A stretch of 64,000 nucleotides of DNA from Whalleya microplaca. Its lineage: Eukaryota; Ascomycota; Sordariomycetes; Xylariales; Xylariaceae. Made by a program: the position numbers and the translations under genes. Under the pieces are notes generated by a model. It was not told the origin of the DNA and made no database searches. It was given only the letters and a program-made list of their open reading frames with translations. The stretch covers positions 434,001-498,000 of the forward strand of contig MU385738.1 in NCBI GenBank assembly GCA_022497155.1, read 5' to 3'. Below are positions 23,804 through 34,950 of this stretch, one piece after another. The stretch's first letter is position 1. The number at the start of each line of letters is the position of its first letter.

Positions 23804-25430
23804 ATATAAAAAAAGCGGCCGCTATAAATAATATTTTAAAAATCGAACTTAAAAATAAATAAACTAAATAACTATTTATAACATTAAATAAAGAGATAAT
23901 AATTTTATTAATATTATTGGGATTTAAATTTAAGTTTTTAGGATTATTTATTTTATATTTTATTAATTAAACTATAATATAATATTCCCGAAAAAATTTT
24001 AAAATCGGGCCGATAACTTAATTAAAATTTAAAAGTTCCTATTTTAATTTAATTAAAAATATAGCTTAAAAACGATTAAAATACGTTATTATAAAAACTA
24101 GACGTACGTTTTTTATAAACGCTTAAATAATAACGGTTTATATAGTAAAACTACGGTTTTTTATATTAAAATAAAGTTTATTTACGCCGGCGTAAGTTTA
24201 ACGTTAGTTACGGGACTAAAAAACTATTAGAAATAGTCCCGAAAATAAACTAATTAAATAAATATAAAACTTATAGCCCCGTATTTTAAAAAATAAAAAG
24301 CTATATAAATAATTATTTTACATTTAAAAATAAGTAATTAATATTAGCAGCGGGAATTTTATAAAACGTTAATAATAATGTTTAAAAAAAATTAAAGATA
24401 TAATTTAAAACTAATTTTTTTATTTTTATTATAACTAATAAAGTTATATTCCGAATAATAGGTTTATAATAAAGCGTTTTATATTTAAAGGAATCGAAAT
24501 TAGGCCGAAATTAGGTTTATTTGCTAGTTTTTACCCGTAATATATATAGTAAAATTATATTTTTTAATAATATTATTATTTGCGTTTATTTAATATTTTT
24601 AGGCTAAAATAAATTAAACGATAAAACTATTAAAATATTTTTAATCAAATATTATTAAATTAAAGATTTAATTAATTAATTTAGTTACGAAAGTAATATA
24701 AACGGGAAGCGAATATATTAATAGATTTATATATATTATAACTTTTAAAATATAATATATAAGCCGAAAATGTAAAGTTAAAAAATTTATATTTAATTTT
24801 TAAGGGCTCGCTATTACGAGACTAAAAAAAGTGTTACGTTTTATTGTAATAAAGCTAATATAAAAAGTCGGGAGCGACTTAATAACATATTATATAGCGG
24901 CCGAAAATACAGTTTTACGCCTAGCGAATCTAGTAATAATAGCGAGGCTTTTTAAACCGGGAAATGTTCCGGATTATTTGCGAAGTAATAGCGGTATTAT
25001 AACGTTAAACAGGCATAACAAAAAGCTTTTCCGGGAAGCTAGCGCAGCTAATATTAGCCAGGCTAGCTTAGCGCCTATTAGTACCGTTATTATTACTTAT
25101 ATTAGATATAATAACGAGCGAGAAAATTAGAATAAAATTAACGAGAAAATTTAAGGAATTAATCCCGAAAAAAAGGTAAAAAAACGAAAAAGCGTAAAAA
25201 AACAGTCTAATAAAATATTAAATAATTTTTTAAAAAAAAAACGAAAATAATTAATCGATAGATTTTAATAAATAAACTATAATAGCAAAATAAAAACCGG
25301 AGTAATAATAAATTAATTATAGATTAAAAAAAATAACTTATATAAATATAGCTTAACTATTATTACTATAAAATACTAATTTAATAAATTACTAATAGCC
25401 GGGATAACTATATAAAAAGGGGAGAATAAT
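23804..25430. other. Unclassified RIP-degraded 1.6 kb inside the gypsy element
   Basis: Lies between the TRIM-like array and the 3' LTR. A plus-strand stretch at about 24970-25250 reads as a fairly continuous, Lys/Arg-rich frame, but I cannot match it to a known domain. It may be an extra 3' ORF of the retrotransposon or a further insertion without recognisable ends. Confidence 0.45.
25414..25429 (+). other. Polypurine tract of the gypsy element
   Basis: AAAAAGGGGAGAATAA immediately upstream of the 3' LTR, in the position where plus-strand DNA synthesis is primed in LTR retrotransposons. Confidence 0.6.
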
Positions 25431-25641
25431 TATTAAATATAAGGCTTACGTTATAAGCCCTATTAATTTATAAGCCCTATCGGGAATATATCGGGAAAAA
25501 ACCGTAGGTTTTTTTTTACCTTTTATTTATATAAAGGAGGCTTCGCCCCTTTATATATAAAGGGGTTAAAAATTAATATACTTATATTTATACCTTATAA
25601 ATTAATATATTACCCGTGCCTAATTATTACTATCTTTAACA
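25431..25641 (+). repeat. 3' LTR of the gypsy element
   Basis: 211 bp, same length as the 5' LTR, starting TATTAAATATAAGG and ending CTATCTTTAACA. It is directly followed by CATGG and then by unmutated host sequence. A purine tract precedes it. Confidence 0.85.
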
Positions 25642-25648
25642 CATGGTA

Positions 25649-26039
25649 CATAGAACCATAGATAGATACCACTACATACTTTTCTTTACGCACCAGTTGA
25701 GCGAATATATGTAGTAATAGTAGTCATCTTATGCTATTCACATTAGCGATATGACCTCGACTACACCTCGTCCGACTTACACCTAAGGCTAGGCCATCAA
25801 CCTACAAAACGGTACGAAGATATACACAAGTAACATCGACCAAGGTGCACCAGAAACCAAGACATCTTACACCCCACAATCCAAATATATTAGCCTATAT
25901 AAGACCAACACCAACCACACCATCTATAAAAGCACCGCCCACGAAATCTATGCACACGCAGCAGCCCCCCGTCGAGGCAAAGGCCGAACCATCTATACGC
26001 GCGTAATACCACCACCAATCTCACTCTGTAAATTCGGCC
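25649..26039. other. Right flank of the nest and 3' region of PHO91
   Basis: 391 bases of normal composition. It holds the PHO91 3' untranslated region. No gene seen. Confidence 0.5.
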
Positions 26040-29000
26040 TTACATGCCGATGATCCGCATGGAGCCATACCCGAGCGTGACCACGACCGCGAGCGTGATC
26101 AAACTGCTGGGCACGCCGCGACTGATGAAGTGCGTGACGTGTAGGTACCGCTGGCCTGTCGCGTCCTCCTTCATGATTGCCGCTGTAGACCGTTAGCGTT
26201 CGTGTTCCCAATTCCAAATATGGCAGTAAAGGGGAAAGGGGAGGGAGGAAGGAAGGAGGGGTGAGAAACTTACTCATATTAGGGAACCCGCTCGTGGGAA
26301 GTGCCATGGCCGCACTGCACATGAGCGCGGCGGCCATGACGAGCAGGTTGGGGTGCGGCTCGTCCATGTCCTTGCCGATGTCGGAGACGAGGGGCAGGAT
26401 GATGAGCGCGGCGACGGTGTGGCTGATGAAGGTGGCGATGACGAGCGTCAGGGCCGAGAAGATGATCAGGACCATGTAGAGGTCCATGCCGCCGACCTCC
26501 TGGGAGATGGACTCGGCGACCCGGTGCAGGAGGCCGGAGGACTTGACGGCCTTGCCGAGGGCCAGACCGCCCGCGGCCAGGATGATGATGGTCCAGGGGA
26601 AGTTGTTGAAGTCCTCCTTGGTGAGGATGCCGATGCCGAAGAATAGCACGATCGGGAGGATGGCGATGACGCCCATGTCCCCGAACGTCGACTCGAGCTG
26701 GTGACTAGCGCACCAAAGCCCGATCGTTGCAATACAGATGATCGAGACGAACCACTGCAGGCCAGTGAATGGCTCCTTGACCGACCTGATTGGGACGATG
26801 GTGGTCCCTTTCCCGGGCTGGAACGTAGCGAGGAGCAGGACCCAGATGAGGAGGATCGCCACAATCCCCACGGGGATCACAATGAAAAACCATTGGCCCC
26901 ACGTCGGCGCGGGCTCCATGATACCTAGTGCCACCACGTTCTGAGGCGAAGCAATCGGGGAAAGCATGCCGCCAATATTAGAGGCAAGCGCAATACCCAT
27001 GATCACCGCTTTAGACATATTGGAGCCGGAGGGGAGATTGCGTAGCATTGGCTGTGATACGCCTATTAGCAAATTTCGAAGAACCCTGGAGCAGCTTGAC
27101 GTACCTCGATAATAGAGAAGCAGAGAACAGGGGCCGCGACGTTGCTGACGAGCATGCTAGCGAAAGCCGCCACAAACATGTTGGCAATCACGACTGTCCT
27201 AGGACGTGTTCCCGCCTTACTAAGGACGAAAGTGGCGATCCGTTTATCAATCTTGCATTTGGACAAAGCAGCAGCAATAGTGAAACCACCCAGCAGAAGC
27301 ATGATGACGGGCGTCCACATGGCCGAGAATATGTACGCCGTTGCGTCTTTCGAATTGAGCCGCTTGTTTGGAGGATCATCTGAGCGTACAACGTTTAGGA
27401 GGACGCAGAGGAAGGGTATTAATAAAGATGTAACAAAGAGTGGTATCGCCTATATGCGATTAGTACATAGCGCGTAGGAAGCGAGTGTCCCTTGATATAG
27501 CTTACCTCAGTAGCCCACAGTAAACTCACGAACACCAACATAGCTAAGCAGTTTTGTTGCTCGGGCCTATCCATGATGGGGACCAGTAAAAGTACCAAGA
27601 AGACGGCAATAATGCCAATAAGTGTGAACATTGTTGAGCCGAACAGCCAAGTCGGGCAGGTGAAGCGGCCAAAGGGGGTGTTAATCTTCTTCATAGGGGT
27701 TGCAGGAGCATCATCTCCTTGTAGTCTCACCTTCATTCCATCATTCTGTGGACCAAGCAGACCCTTCCCGAGACTTGCAGCCTCGGCGCGACGCTCAAGG
27801 CCAATGAGGTCTCGCCAGACAGTGTTCCGTTCCCAGACAACGTGCTCTCTCAGATGTGACCGAAGGTCTTTCTTTGCGAGACCTTCATCGCCCTGAGTAA
27901 CAATGTCGGCATAGGCCTTCTCAACCTGGCCTATATGTTCCTCAATAGTTCTGATGGTCTCACGCAGGAAGGGATAGGCGGATTCAACAGTGTTCTCCAT
28001 GTATTTCGGCCGGAACTCTTTATCAATGATCTTATCAAATTTCTTCAGGACCTTTCGAAAGCCGGTCTTATTCAGCTGCACATAAGACTTGAGCTCGCAC
28101 AACTGCACGTAGAGGCTAATGATGCGCCTCTTCAGCATAATCCCGGAGGAGAACTCTGCCGTCTCAGCAAAGTCATCATACCCAGCGCTATACCTCCTCA
28201 TCGACCTGGTCATATCGGTGGACGCTGTCATGTCAACGGAAGCGTTCATCACATTCGGCGTGGTACGGCGTCGATGTCCGCCACCGAGGCTCGACCGCCT
28301 CCTCTTGTTAAGGGCGGACGTCTCGTCCTCGTCATCCTCGTCACTGTCATCGACACCATCCTCTGTCGAGTAAAGGCTGTGGGCACTCTGGGCGCTTCGC
28401 GGGCCGCGGGCAGATTTCACTTGCTCTCTGGTGGGTTGTACGGAGGGCCTCGGAAGTGGATCTTCAGTTTGGCCATCCACATTGAATGATCCCACATCCC
28501 GCAATAGTTCGCCAACCTCATCGAAGAGCTCCTTCTCCTTCACACCATAGAATGACGATATCTTCTCTAATTCGACGTCCAGCGCTCGACCGAAGACAGT
28601 TTCGGGGTCTTCACCTGGGAGGAGAGGCCGCGTTTCGACATCGGCGGTACCCGGTTGGTGGAGAGTCTTCTCAAGCGAATAGATACTAAGGTTGGATTTT
28701 GGTTAGAGAAGCGCGTCGGCTTTGGAGACATAGGGAGTAAGGGGTAAGGGGTAAGGGACAAGGGACTAACAGTTTCTTGAGATTGCTATAGGCAATGTAG
28801 TGGCTGCTCCAATCGGGCACGGCATTGAACTGGATGCTGTGGGAGAACTTCATCTCGTCGCGCTCGTCGAGCCACCGTCTCTTCTCGTCCCTCTTGGCTT
28901 TTTGACGAAGTTCCCTGTCGGCCTGGCGTCGTTCCCGGTCGGCTTGACGTCTTCTCGCCTGGATGTGTTCGAAGGGGTCTAATTGGTCGAGTTCGTATCC

Positions 29001-29183
29001 GATATCCCCTCCTCCGTCCGCTGGGTCTGTCGAAATCCAGCCGGGACGTTGTGAAGCTCGTGGGTCGTGGACAGTGTCGCGGAAAGAGGAGGGATTCGCG
29101 TCGGACTTTGAGGGTGGTATGTTGGAAGCTGGGGATGGTCTAGCATCGAATGAATAGGACGAATGTGTACCGTTGGTATGCAA
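26040..29183 (-). CDS. PHO91: SPX-domain low-affinity phosphate transporter (Pho91 type)
   Basis: Five exons: 29183 (or 28853)-28771, 28685-27506, 27449-27105, 27051-26274 and 26182-26040. Introns are 85, 56, 53 and 91 bp, all GT-AG and in frame. The conserved family start is the Met at 28853 (MKFSHSIQFNAVPDWSSHY), giving 842 residues. The frame stays open for 110 more codons to an ATG at 29183 (952 residues). The N-terminal SPX domain binds inositol pyrophosphates; its Lys cluster is visible in KTGFRKVLKKFDK. The C-terminal part is a divalent-anion/sodium symporter fold with many membrane segments, including NIGGMLSPIASPQNVVALG and the ending SGFPNMTAIMKEDATG. In yeast, Pho91 exports phosphate from the vacuole and is controlled through SPX. 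The 3' end lies about 390 bp from a RIP-mutated transposon yet shows no damage. Confidence 0.9.
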
Positions 29184-30668
29184 TCGGCCTAAACCCTAAA
29201 ATAATGTAGGTAGCAAAACCATGACTCTTAGTAACCTGCGAGCTGGCACCTGATGCATGTCATGGTGGAGTGTGTTCCAAGTTGGTCACAGCCGGACAGC
29301 TGGGCAGTCGGGACTGTCGTGTCACACATGCAGATTACGTAGCGCGGACTAGGCCGTCTACATGTGGCTGGAATCCCTGCTAGCATCAATTACCTTAAGT
29401 ACCCTGTTGAACGATGTCACAGCCACATGTAACCATAGATCCTGTGGCGTGAGCTTGGGCCAATCAATGTTCTTCGATAATACACAATCTCTTTCCCGAT
29501 CAACCATTCGTCAACCTGCTCCTCCCCCTTTGCATACCAATTACCTAAGCATTATGTACCATGCTGATTCTGGCTAAGACAGATGTTGACGATTCTATAG
29601 AATACGTGCTATACATATATCATCATATGACTATAACATCAAGTTATCACGTGTTAAGATTGTTTTTCACAGCGAGATCCCTGTTACAGTTGACACCATA
29701 CTCGATCAACGAAACGGGGAAATTCCCGGAGGCGTTGACATGAATCGTTTTCCTAGCAGAGAGCAAAAGTACAGATAAAAAAGGAGGACTAGAAGAGGTA
29801 GGGAAAACCATTTAATGCCTAATTACTTGTCTTTTTATGGGGATAGATATTTCAAAAGGGTTGATATGAATGCTTAGGTATAAGCAAAACACTCACAGAA
29901 GTCTGCCATACCTAAGAAATCATGTCTAGGCGGAAGGTTTTACCTGTAGATATATTACGATGGCATAGTGGTTGTTATAGCAATGAATGTTGTATAGATA
30001 AGACGGCGATGCTTTCCTTCTTGTCTCAGGCCCGGATCTCATAATGTCAACTCTTCGATCCACATTGTGAAGAAAAGAAAATGAGAGAAAATGGTTGAAT
30101 CATATGACATAATCTAGAGCTGGTAACTGATTGTCTGGCAGAAAGATTTGCCGGAATTACTACGCCTGCTAAAGGCTGAGTATTGAACAAGGCTACGAGC
30201 TTGCCTTTAATCTCGACGACGTATTCTCTGTCTTATCAACATCACTATATCTTGTTAACAACAAGGGTTTGAAAATGGGAAGTTGAGATTTGAAAAATTT
30301 GGAGTGTATAAACCTAACTCATAGTTATAAGTCAGGGGTGCGGTTTATATGGGTTTCTACTTGACGGAATGGACCTGGTCTTGGAATCTTAGTATGATAT
30401 ATTATCTTCAAATCAAGCTGTTCGACAGCCTCCATTGATTCATTTCTCGTTATAAGGGTATAATGTGTCTGGCAAATTATGACTAACTCCTGTTCCGCAG
30501 ACTTTCGGAGGGATTATCGTCCCACCAACCGTACCTCATGATACTAAAGAAATGAGTAGAGTGAGCCCAAGCAGTAAACACATTTACTTGCATTGGGAGG
30601 ACCTTAGCCTGATCCTATTGCATCTCTCCTAGGTTACGGATGCCTTCCGAATCTAACGCCCATTCCAC
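29184..30668. other. PHO91 promoter and gene-free stretch
   Basis: 1.5 kb without a supportable gene. The proximal part must hold the PHO91 promoter; I could not identify a CACGTG/CACGTK phosphate-regulator site with confidence (a CACGTG occurs at 29648-29653, 465 bp upstream of the longer start). The remainder is AT-leaning non-coding sequence. Confidence 0.45.
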
Positions 30669-31172
30669 TCAGCGTCCTCCCACTTTCTTCGTACCGTAAC
30701 AACCATCGCAGAGAACCTTCACCCTCGTCATGCGGAACGAACCACCCTGGTTGCTACAGCTCTCGCATTCCTTGCTGAGCAAGAGCTGCCGCAGGCCGTG
30801 ATACGTCGTAATTCTCAGGATCTTGGACATGAAGTGGCGAAAAGCGGGCTTCGCGCGCTGCATGATGCCCTTGGCGGTCTCGCTGACGTAGGCGGTATCC
30901 GGGAGCAATTGGATCATCTCCCTGGCAATCTTGTTCACTTGCTGGAGCCGCAGGAGCGCGTGCAACGTGCAGTGCGCGAGGACGTTCATGATGAGCTCGT
31001 TTGGCAGGTATGCTAGCAGTCCTAACCCGGCCACGGCCTCGTCTGATGGTAGCTCGGCTGCATTGGGGACGAGGTGCAGCGGGCGGAGCACGGCTGCGCG
31101 TTGCCGACCGGCCTCAACGGCTTGACTTCTGCGGCGAGCTCGCTGGATTTCCCAGCGCTGATGTCGACGCAT
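30669..31172 (-). CDS. Short F-box protein
   Basis: Single-exon 167-residue ORF. Residues 1-35 are basic. An F-box follows at about 51-91 (GLLAYLPNELIMNVLAHC then LLRLQQVNKIAREMI), the module that docks on Skp1 in SCF ubiquitin ligases. A second conserved piece, around residues 115-160, reads TTYHGLRQLLLSKECESC and LCDGCYG; this kind of Cys-pair region follows the F-box in many fungal F-box proteins. The protein stops shortly after, so it lacks the long C-terminal substrate-binding part that most relatives carry. It may be a truncated copy. Substrate unknown. The start is the first ATG of the frame (31172). It stands alone, with more than 900 bases on either side free of genes. Confidence 0.7.
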   Translation of the reverse strand: MRRHQRWEIQRARRRSQAVEAGRQRAAVLRPLHLVPNAAELPSDEAVAGLGLLAYLPNELIMNVLAHCTLHALLRLQQVNKIAREMIQLLPDTAYVSETAKGIMQRAKPAFRHFMSKILRITTYHGLRQLLLSKECESCSNQGGSFRMTRVKVLCDGCYGTKKVGGR

Positions 31173-32155
31173 GTTGGCTGGAATTGGCAGATGGGGACGG
31201 GAGCATCCACGATGATTCAGCTGCAGGTTGTGGGGGATGAAGGTCAGATAAGGTTGGGGTTAAGGCCTAGCTGGAGAGGTTGTTGGATTTGGGCGCCTCT
31301 AATTGGTCACACATGCGTAACATGCCCACGTAGGGCGCGAACCTTGAAAAGATGAGGTAGTTGCCTGAGTTTCCCGGAATCGTAATGGTAGTATTAAAGT
31401 GAATCGACAATTAATATTGAATTCGGTATTCTGGCATAGATTATGTCAGCAGACCAGGCTCCACTGTTTATAATCTTGCCACCTACAAGCTTCCTACTTC
31501 ATACCACGTTTATGAAGGGTTCTTTACATTCAGATTCTATGGTTTGGTCTTGTATAGATAGGAGAAGATCAAAGAAGAGTTTGTCTCGAGTTAGGTAGAC
31601 AGTTTCAATGGGAACCTTCGATACTATTCAAGTTGGCGAGAGACTGATTTAGATCTAGACTGATTTACACTGCGTCGAATAGAGGACTTCAGTGTTATCT
31701 CTTGTGGTCTCAAGAGCACTCGCAAGAAAATAAAGATCATGTACGGGGCACGCACCCGATAGCCAAGATGCCGACGCCCGGCTACTAGTAGAATACTTGA
31801 CATTGTGGTTGGACAGTAATTGATGTAGCATAGAGTCTCCCTGTTGCTATGTACGGAGCAGTTAACCGACTATTTCTATGGTGTACATTGGACGCTGATG
31901 ACTCGATATATGGCACTTAAGATTCTTTATCACTATTGGCACAAATCGCGTGTGCAATGACTTGCGACATAAATTCGTAACCCTTAATGCTTTCGGAATA
32001 TTCAGTGGGAAATCCTTCAGTGCCTACTATACTCGGAATCGTTACTCTCCTTGACCCACATTACATCTACTCATTGATTGATACTTTATCGACAGTGTCC
32101 AACAATGTAGTCAGTTCAACCCTGTTGAGATATGTGATCTGGCGCTAAACCTCAC
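31173..32155. other. Gene-free stretch upstream of the F-box gene
   Basis: Just under 1 kb. The first 100 bases are GC-rich and overlap other open frames of the F-box locus; the rest is AT-leaning with no coding signal. Confidence 0.45.
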
Positions 32156-32542
32156 TTAGCTCTGCCGAGGCCTTCCTTTCTTCCTTTGACCGCACGTCTT
32201 GATATGCTTCGAATGGTCATCTATTTTCTTGAAATTGCGGCCGCACTCGCAAGTGTAGCACCGTCCATCCTGATGGCATGAATGCGTTTGAAGGTGTTTC
32301 AGGTGCTTGTCCCTTCGGCTGTCGTAGCCGCAGCAGCATACATACAGCTGCCCAAAGTGGTGTGTTTTGAGGTGGCGTTCAAGATCCTTTGACTTCTTGC
32401 ATTTGCGGTGGTCATTTATGCCAGAGGACCATAGGTAGTCAGGAGCGTCAGGTAGATGATTGAGGCGAATGTGTTCAATTAACAACTCAAGACGGGCTGG
32501 AGCCGCTCCGCAGTGGTGGCAATTGAACTTTGAGGAGTCCAC
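32156..32542 (-). CDS. C2H2 zinc-finger protein, 5' end not resolved
   Basis: A 128-codon open frame whose first listed codon is GTG; no in-frame ATG occurs before the upstream stop at about 32578-32580, so the true start is in an upstream exon or the gene is broken. At least three finger-like units are visible: CHHCG...HIRLNH near the N-terminus, CKKSKDLERHLKTHH, and CGYDSRRDKHLKHLQTH. A fourth, CECGRNFKKIDDHSKHI, ends in Cys. The C-terminus is basic (RKKGRPRQS). C2H2 arrays of this kind usually bind nucleic acid; target unknown. On the same strand upstream, a frame containing LPYEHLLFCDRPPNLVI (about 32670-32720) looks protein-like and may be part of an earlier exon, but I could not find splice sites that join them convincingly. 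Confidence 0.55.
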   Translation of the reverse strand: MDSSKFNCHHCGAAPARLELLIEHIRLNHLPDAPDYLWSSGINDHRKCKKSKDLERHLKTHHFGQLYVCCCGYDSRRDKHLKHLQTHSCHQDGRCYTCECGRNFKKIDDHSKHIKTCGQRKKGRPRQS

Positions 32543-34950
32543 TCGGTCGATGGCGACGAAGAAGCGGACAGGGTCAATTCAGTAGTGGTGGTGAAAGCCA
32601 CTGGAAGGGATTGGTATTGGTCGCAAGGAAGGGCTCTTATCGGTTGTGAAACCTGGTGTTGATCTGGTGCAAAAGGTCAATGACTAGATTCGGAGGGCGG
32701 TCGCAGAATAGCAAGTGCTCGTAAGGGAGTGGGTTCTGTTCTTTGATCCGGCTCCTTACACGACCGGATCGATGGCGGGCGATTTAGTTCTGGCATCCTC
32801 TCTTGGGGGCTTGGAGGTAATTGAAAGGAAGAATGAGACGACGAGAATCGTCTCATATTAGAAATAACAGAGGACTGTACGACAGAAATGATGTTCTTGT
32901 AACAGACTCAGAACAATGTGAGATTTCTTATCATGTGCACCTGCAGCGTTATACGTTATGTATTAGGTACCTACCTAATATTGGATGACATGGATGCATA
33001 CTAAGCAAAGGCTCAAGGTAAGAACCCAACCAGAACGGTATTCTTTCCCACCACCGAGGGCTAATTACCCCATTGGTTCATCTATAATTATCCTGCAGCT
33101 TGCAGCTGTATGCCCATACTGGGTTCTTACGCGTCCTTATGACCGCTCTTCAGGGCCATTTAGATGATTCGAGACCCAAATGATTCCAGTGCGGATTCTA
33201 TAGGCGGGTAGTAAGCTTCACTATCTGTAGAATGAAATGGCCCTTAGTACCTGCTTGAATGCAAATGTTAAGTGGCAATTACGTGCCATATTCTGCATAA
33301 AGGAAAAATGATACACGCATTGTCGCTCATGAACAAGCTCAAGTGTTACTCCTGTTACTTACTGCAGGGCCACTTTCCTGATCAGCTCAGCTTCTGTATC
33401 TAGTATACATCGATTGTGTCCCTGTCCAACAAACAAATTGGCCCTATATTGACTATTAAGTTTCCATTATGTCGCCACAGCCCTCCGTGAGTAAATACGT
33501 AGCATTTGTTCAGATAGACGCAGGCTGTGAGTGTCATAGTAGTTATTATTAGGGAAGTATCATCGTTTGAGCCCTCGGCGGTAGCCCCGACTGTATAGCC
33601 ACAGGCTGTAAGGCGTGCCAGCCACCTGGACTACCAGCCACCCTGTCATCCGACAGATACCATTCTACTAGATCTTCTTTTGTCTTACGTTATACAATGT
33701 GATTACACTCTGTGGATGAGCGGCATAAGATCTGTCCTACACGAGTTCATTAAGCATTATCACGAGGTCACTAAGTCTCAACTGCAAGTCTGACATCCAA
33801 TTGCTTAGTACGACCATCTGGAAACGTCATCCATTTCCTACACAGCCAATGGAACATGTCCTGGTTATCGTTGTTACTTTACAGCAGCACAAGTAATGTT
33901 TCCCCCTCTTTCTCACCCTCATGGATATAACATGGAATTGACTCATCACTACGTGCATGGGAAGAATATACAATATTAGCTTCCGACAATTCCTTTAAGA
34001 ATAGCTAGGACTCATCATAAAAACTTTCCGAGACAAGAGTCTAAGGAGGTAGCACGCGAAAGTACTGTCGCTCTTTGTCTTGGGTAAGTACATACAGTCA
34101 CATCGTCAGTGGAGGGTTAATAAGCAGGGAAGTATCCATTGGTTTCCTTCCCCCTGGGTCAACTCGAGGTTGACAGAGAAGAGCGGAGACCGACTCAGGA
34201 CATGCCCATTTTTGCATAGGGATATATATTCAGATGGTGGTTAAAGCGATTCAGTACTAAAGAAACATGGAGGTTTAAGTAAGAGTACCCAGGATATGGT
34301 CATGGAGTAGTACTACTAGGCCTACGAAGATGTAGATTAGTAGAAAAAACGTACTCTTCGATATATAGAACGAGAAGAAGGAGCTATTACAGCACTGTGG
34401 CTTCAAGTAGACGGAGACATCTTCGATTTTCATTGTATTCACAACATAGGAAATGGCATTATTCAAGCATACGTAGCGGTTCAATCTGACCGTGTTTCCG
34501 TATGAAATGCTGAAAATCGTGCGAACACCTATAGAATCATAGTTGCTTAAGCCAACGCTAGACTCCTAAAGGTTTGTGAGATGGAAGCGGGTGTAGCACA
34601 GAAATAAAAAGCAATTCGCGTTGGAGATATATAGAAAAGATATGCAAGTTTAGGTGCATGGTGTTACCCAAGAGTGCAGCCCTCAGACAAGGTTACATAA
34701 TGCTTGATCTGTTACCCCCTTCGGCAGTTTCCAGCCGAGTCACACATCTGTGATCATAGCATATAAGACAGGCCCTCGATCATATTCATAATGAAGTTCT
34801 AGGACCCAAAATAGCTGGAGCTGAGTCCAATATATACTTCCTTTTTGTATCCGCTTTGGGCGAATGAATCTCGACTAAATTCCGCGTAGAAAACTTTACT
34901 AGGCCTCGGAGTTTCCAAACGAAGCATACCAATATTGCTATTTCTTGAAG
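32543..34950. other. Gene-free stretch with one copy of a dispersed repeat
   Basis: 2.4 kb with no supportable gene apart from the possible upstream zinc-finger exon. The segment 33519-33669 is related to sequence at 51201-51247 and 51552-51613. Confidence 0.45.
33519..33669 (+). repeat. Dispersed repeat, copy 1 (blocks B and A adjacent)
   Basis: Block B (33519-33564) contains CATAGTAGTTATTATTAG then GTATCATC. Block A (about 33617-33669) contains ACTACCAGCC then ATCCGACAGAT. The same two blocks occur in the same order near 51.2 and 51.6 kb, but there about 300 bp apart. Confidence 0.5.

Larger units (their letters stand above)
15577..25641 (+). mobile_element. RIP-degraded Ty3/gypsy chromovirus (middle layer)
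   Basis: A 10,065-bp element bounded by two 211-bp LTRs and a 5-bp target duplication (TATAG at 15572-15576, CATGG at 25642-25646). Domain order on the plus strand is that of Ty3/gypsy: gag zinc knuckle, reverse transcriptase, integrase, chromodomain. All are riddled with stops produced by C-to-T / G-to-A change. Without the nested array (21189-23803) it would be about 7.45 kb, longer than most chromoviruses; 23804-25430 accounts for the excess. It cannot encode any working protein. Confidence 0.85.
13231..25648. mobile_element. TIR DNA transposon relic (outermost layer), split by an LTR retrotransposon
   Basis: A TA dinucleotide (13231-13232) precedes a 43-bp terminal inverted repeat. Its partner ends at 15576 and, after the nested element, resumes as CATGG (25642-25646) followed by TA (25647-25648). 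The two TIR copies differ in the outer 43 bp only by C-to-T or G-to-A changes, the RIP signature. With the insertion removed the element is about 2.35 kb, flanked by TA. TA target duplication plus a ~43-bp TIR points to the Tc1/mariner-pogo group (Fot1/Pot2-like). A decayed plus-strand frame near 14378-14420 could be the transposase DDE segment, with the expected Asp codon read as Asn. No intact ORF survives. Confidence 0.75.

Noticed and set aside
13280..25640. AT-rich block as mitochondrial insertion or centromere
   Set aside because: Paired LTRs with a target duplication, TIRs, decayed gypsy motifs and transition-only differences explain the composition as RIP-mutated transposons. Centromere identity cannot be judged from sequence alone.
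26353..26864. Frames on both strands inside PHO91 exon 4
   Set aside because: Shadows of the PHO91 coding frame; Asp/Gly- or Ser/Arg-rich and without motifs.
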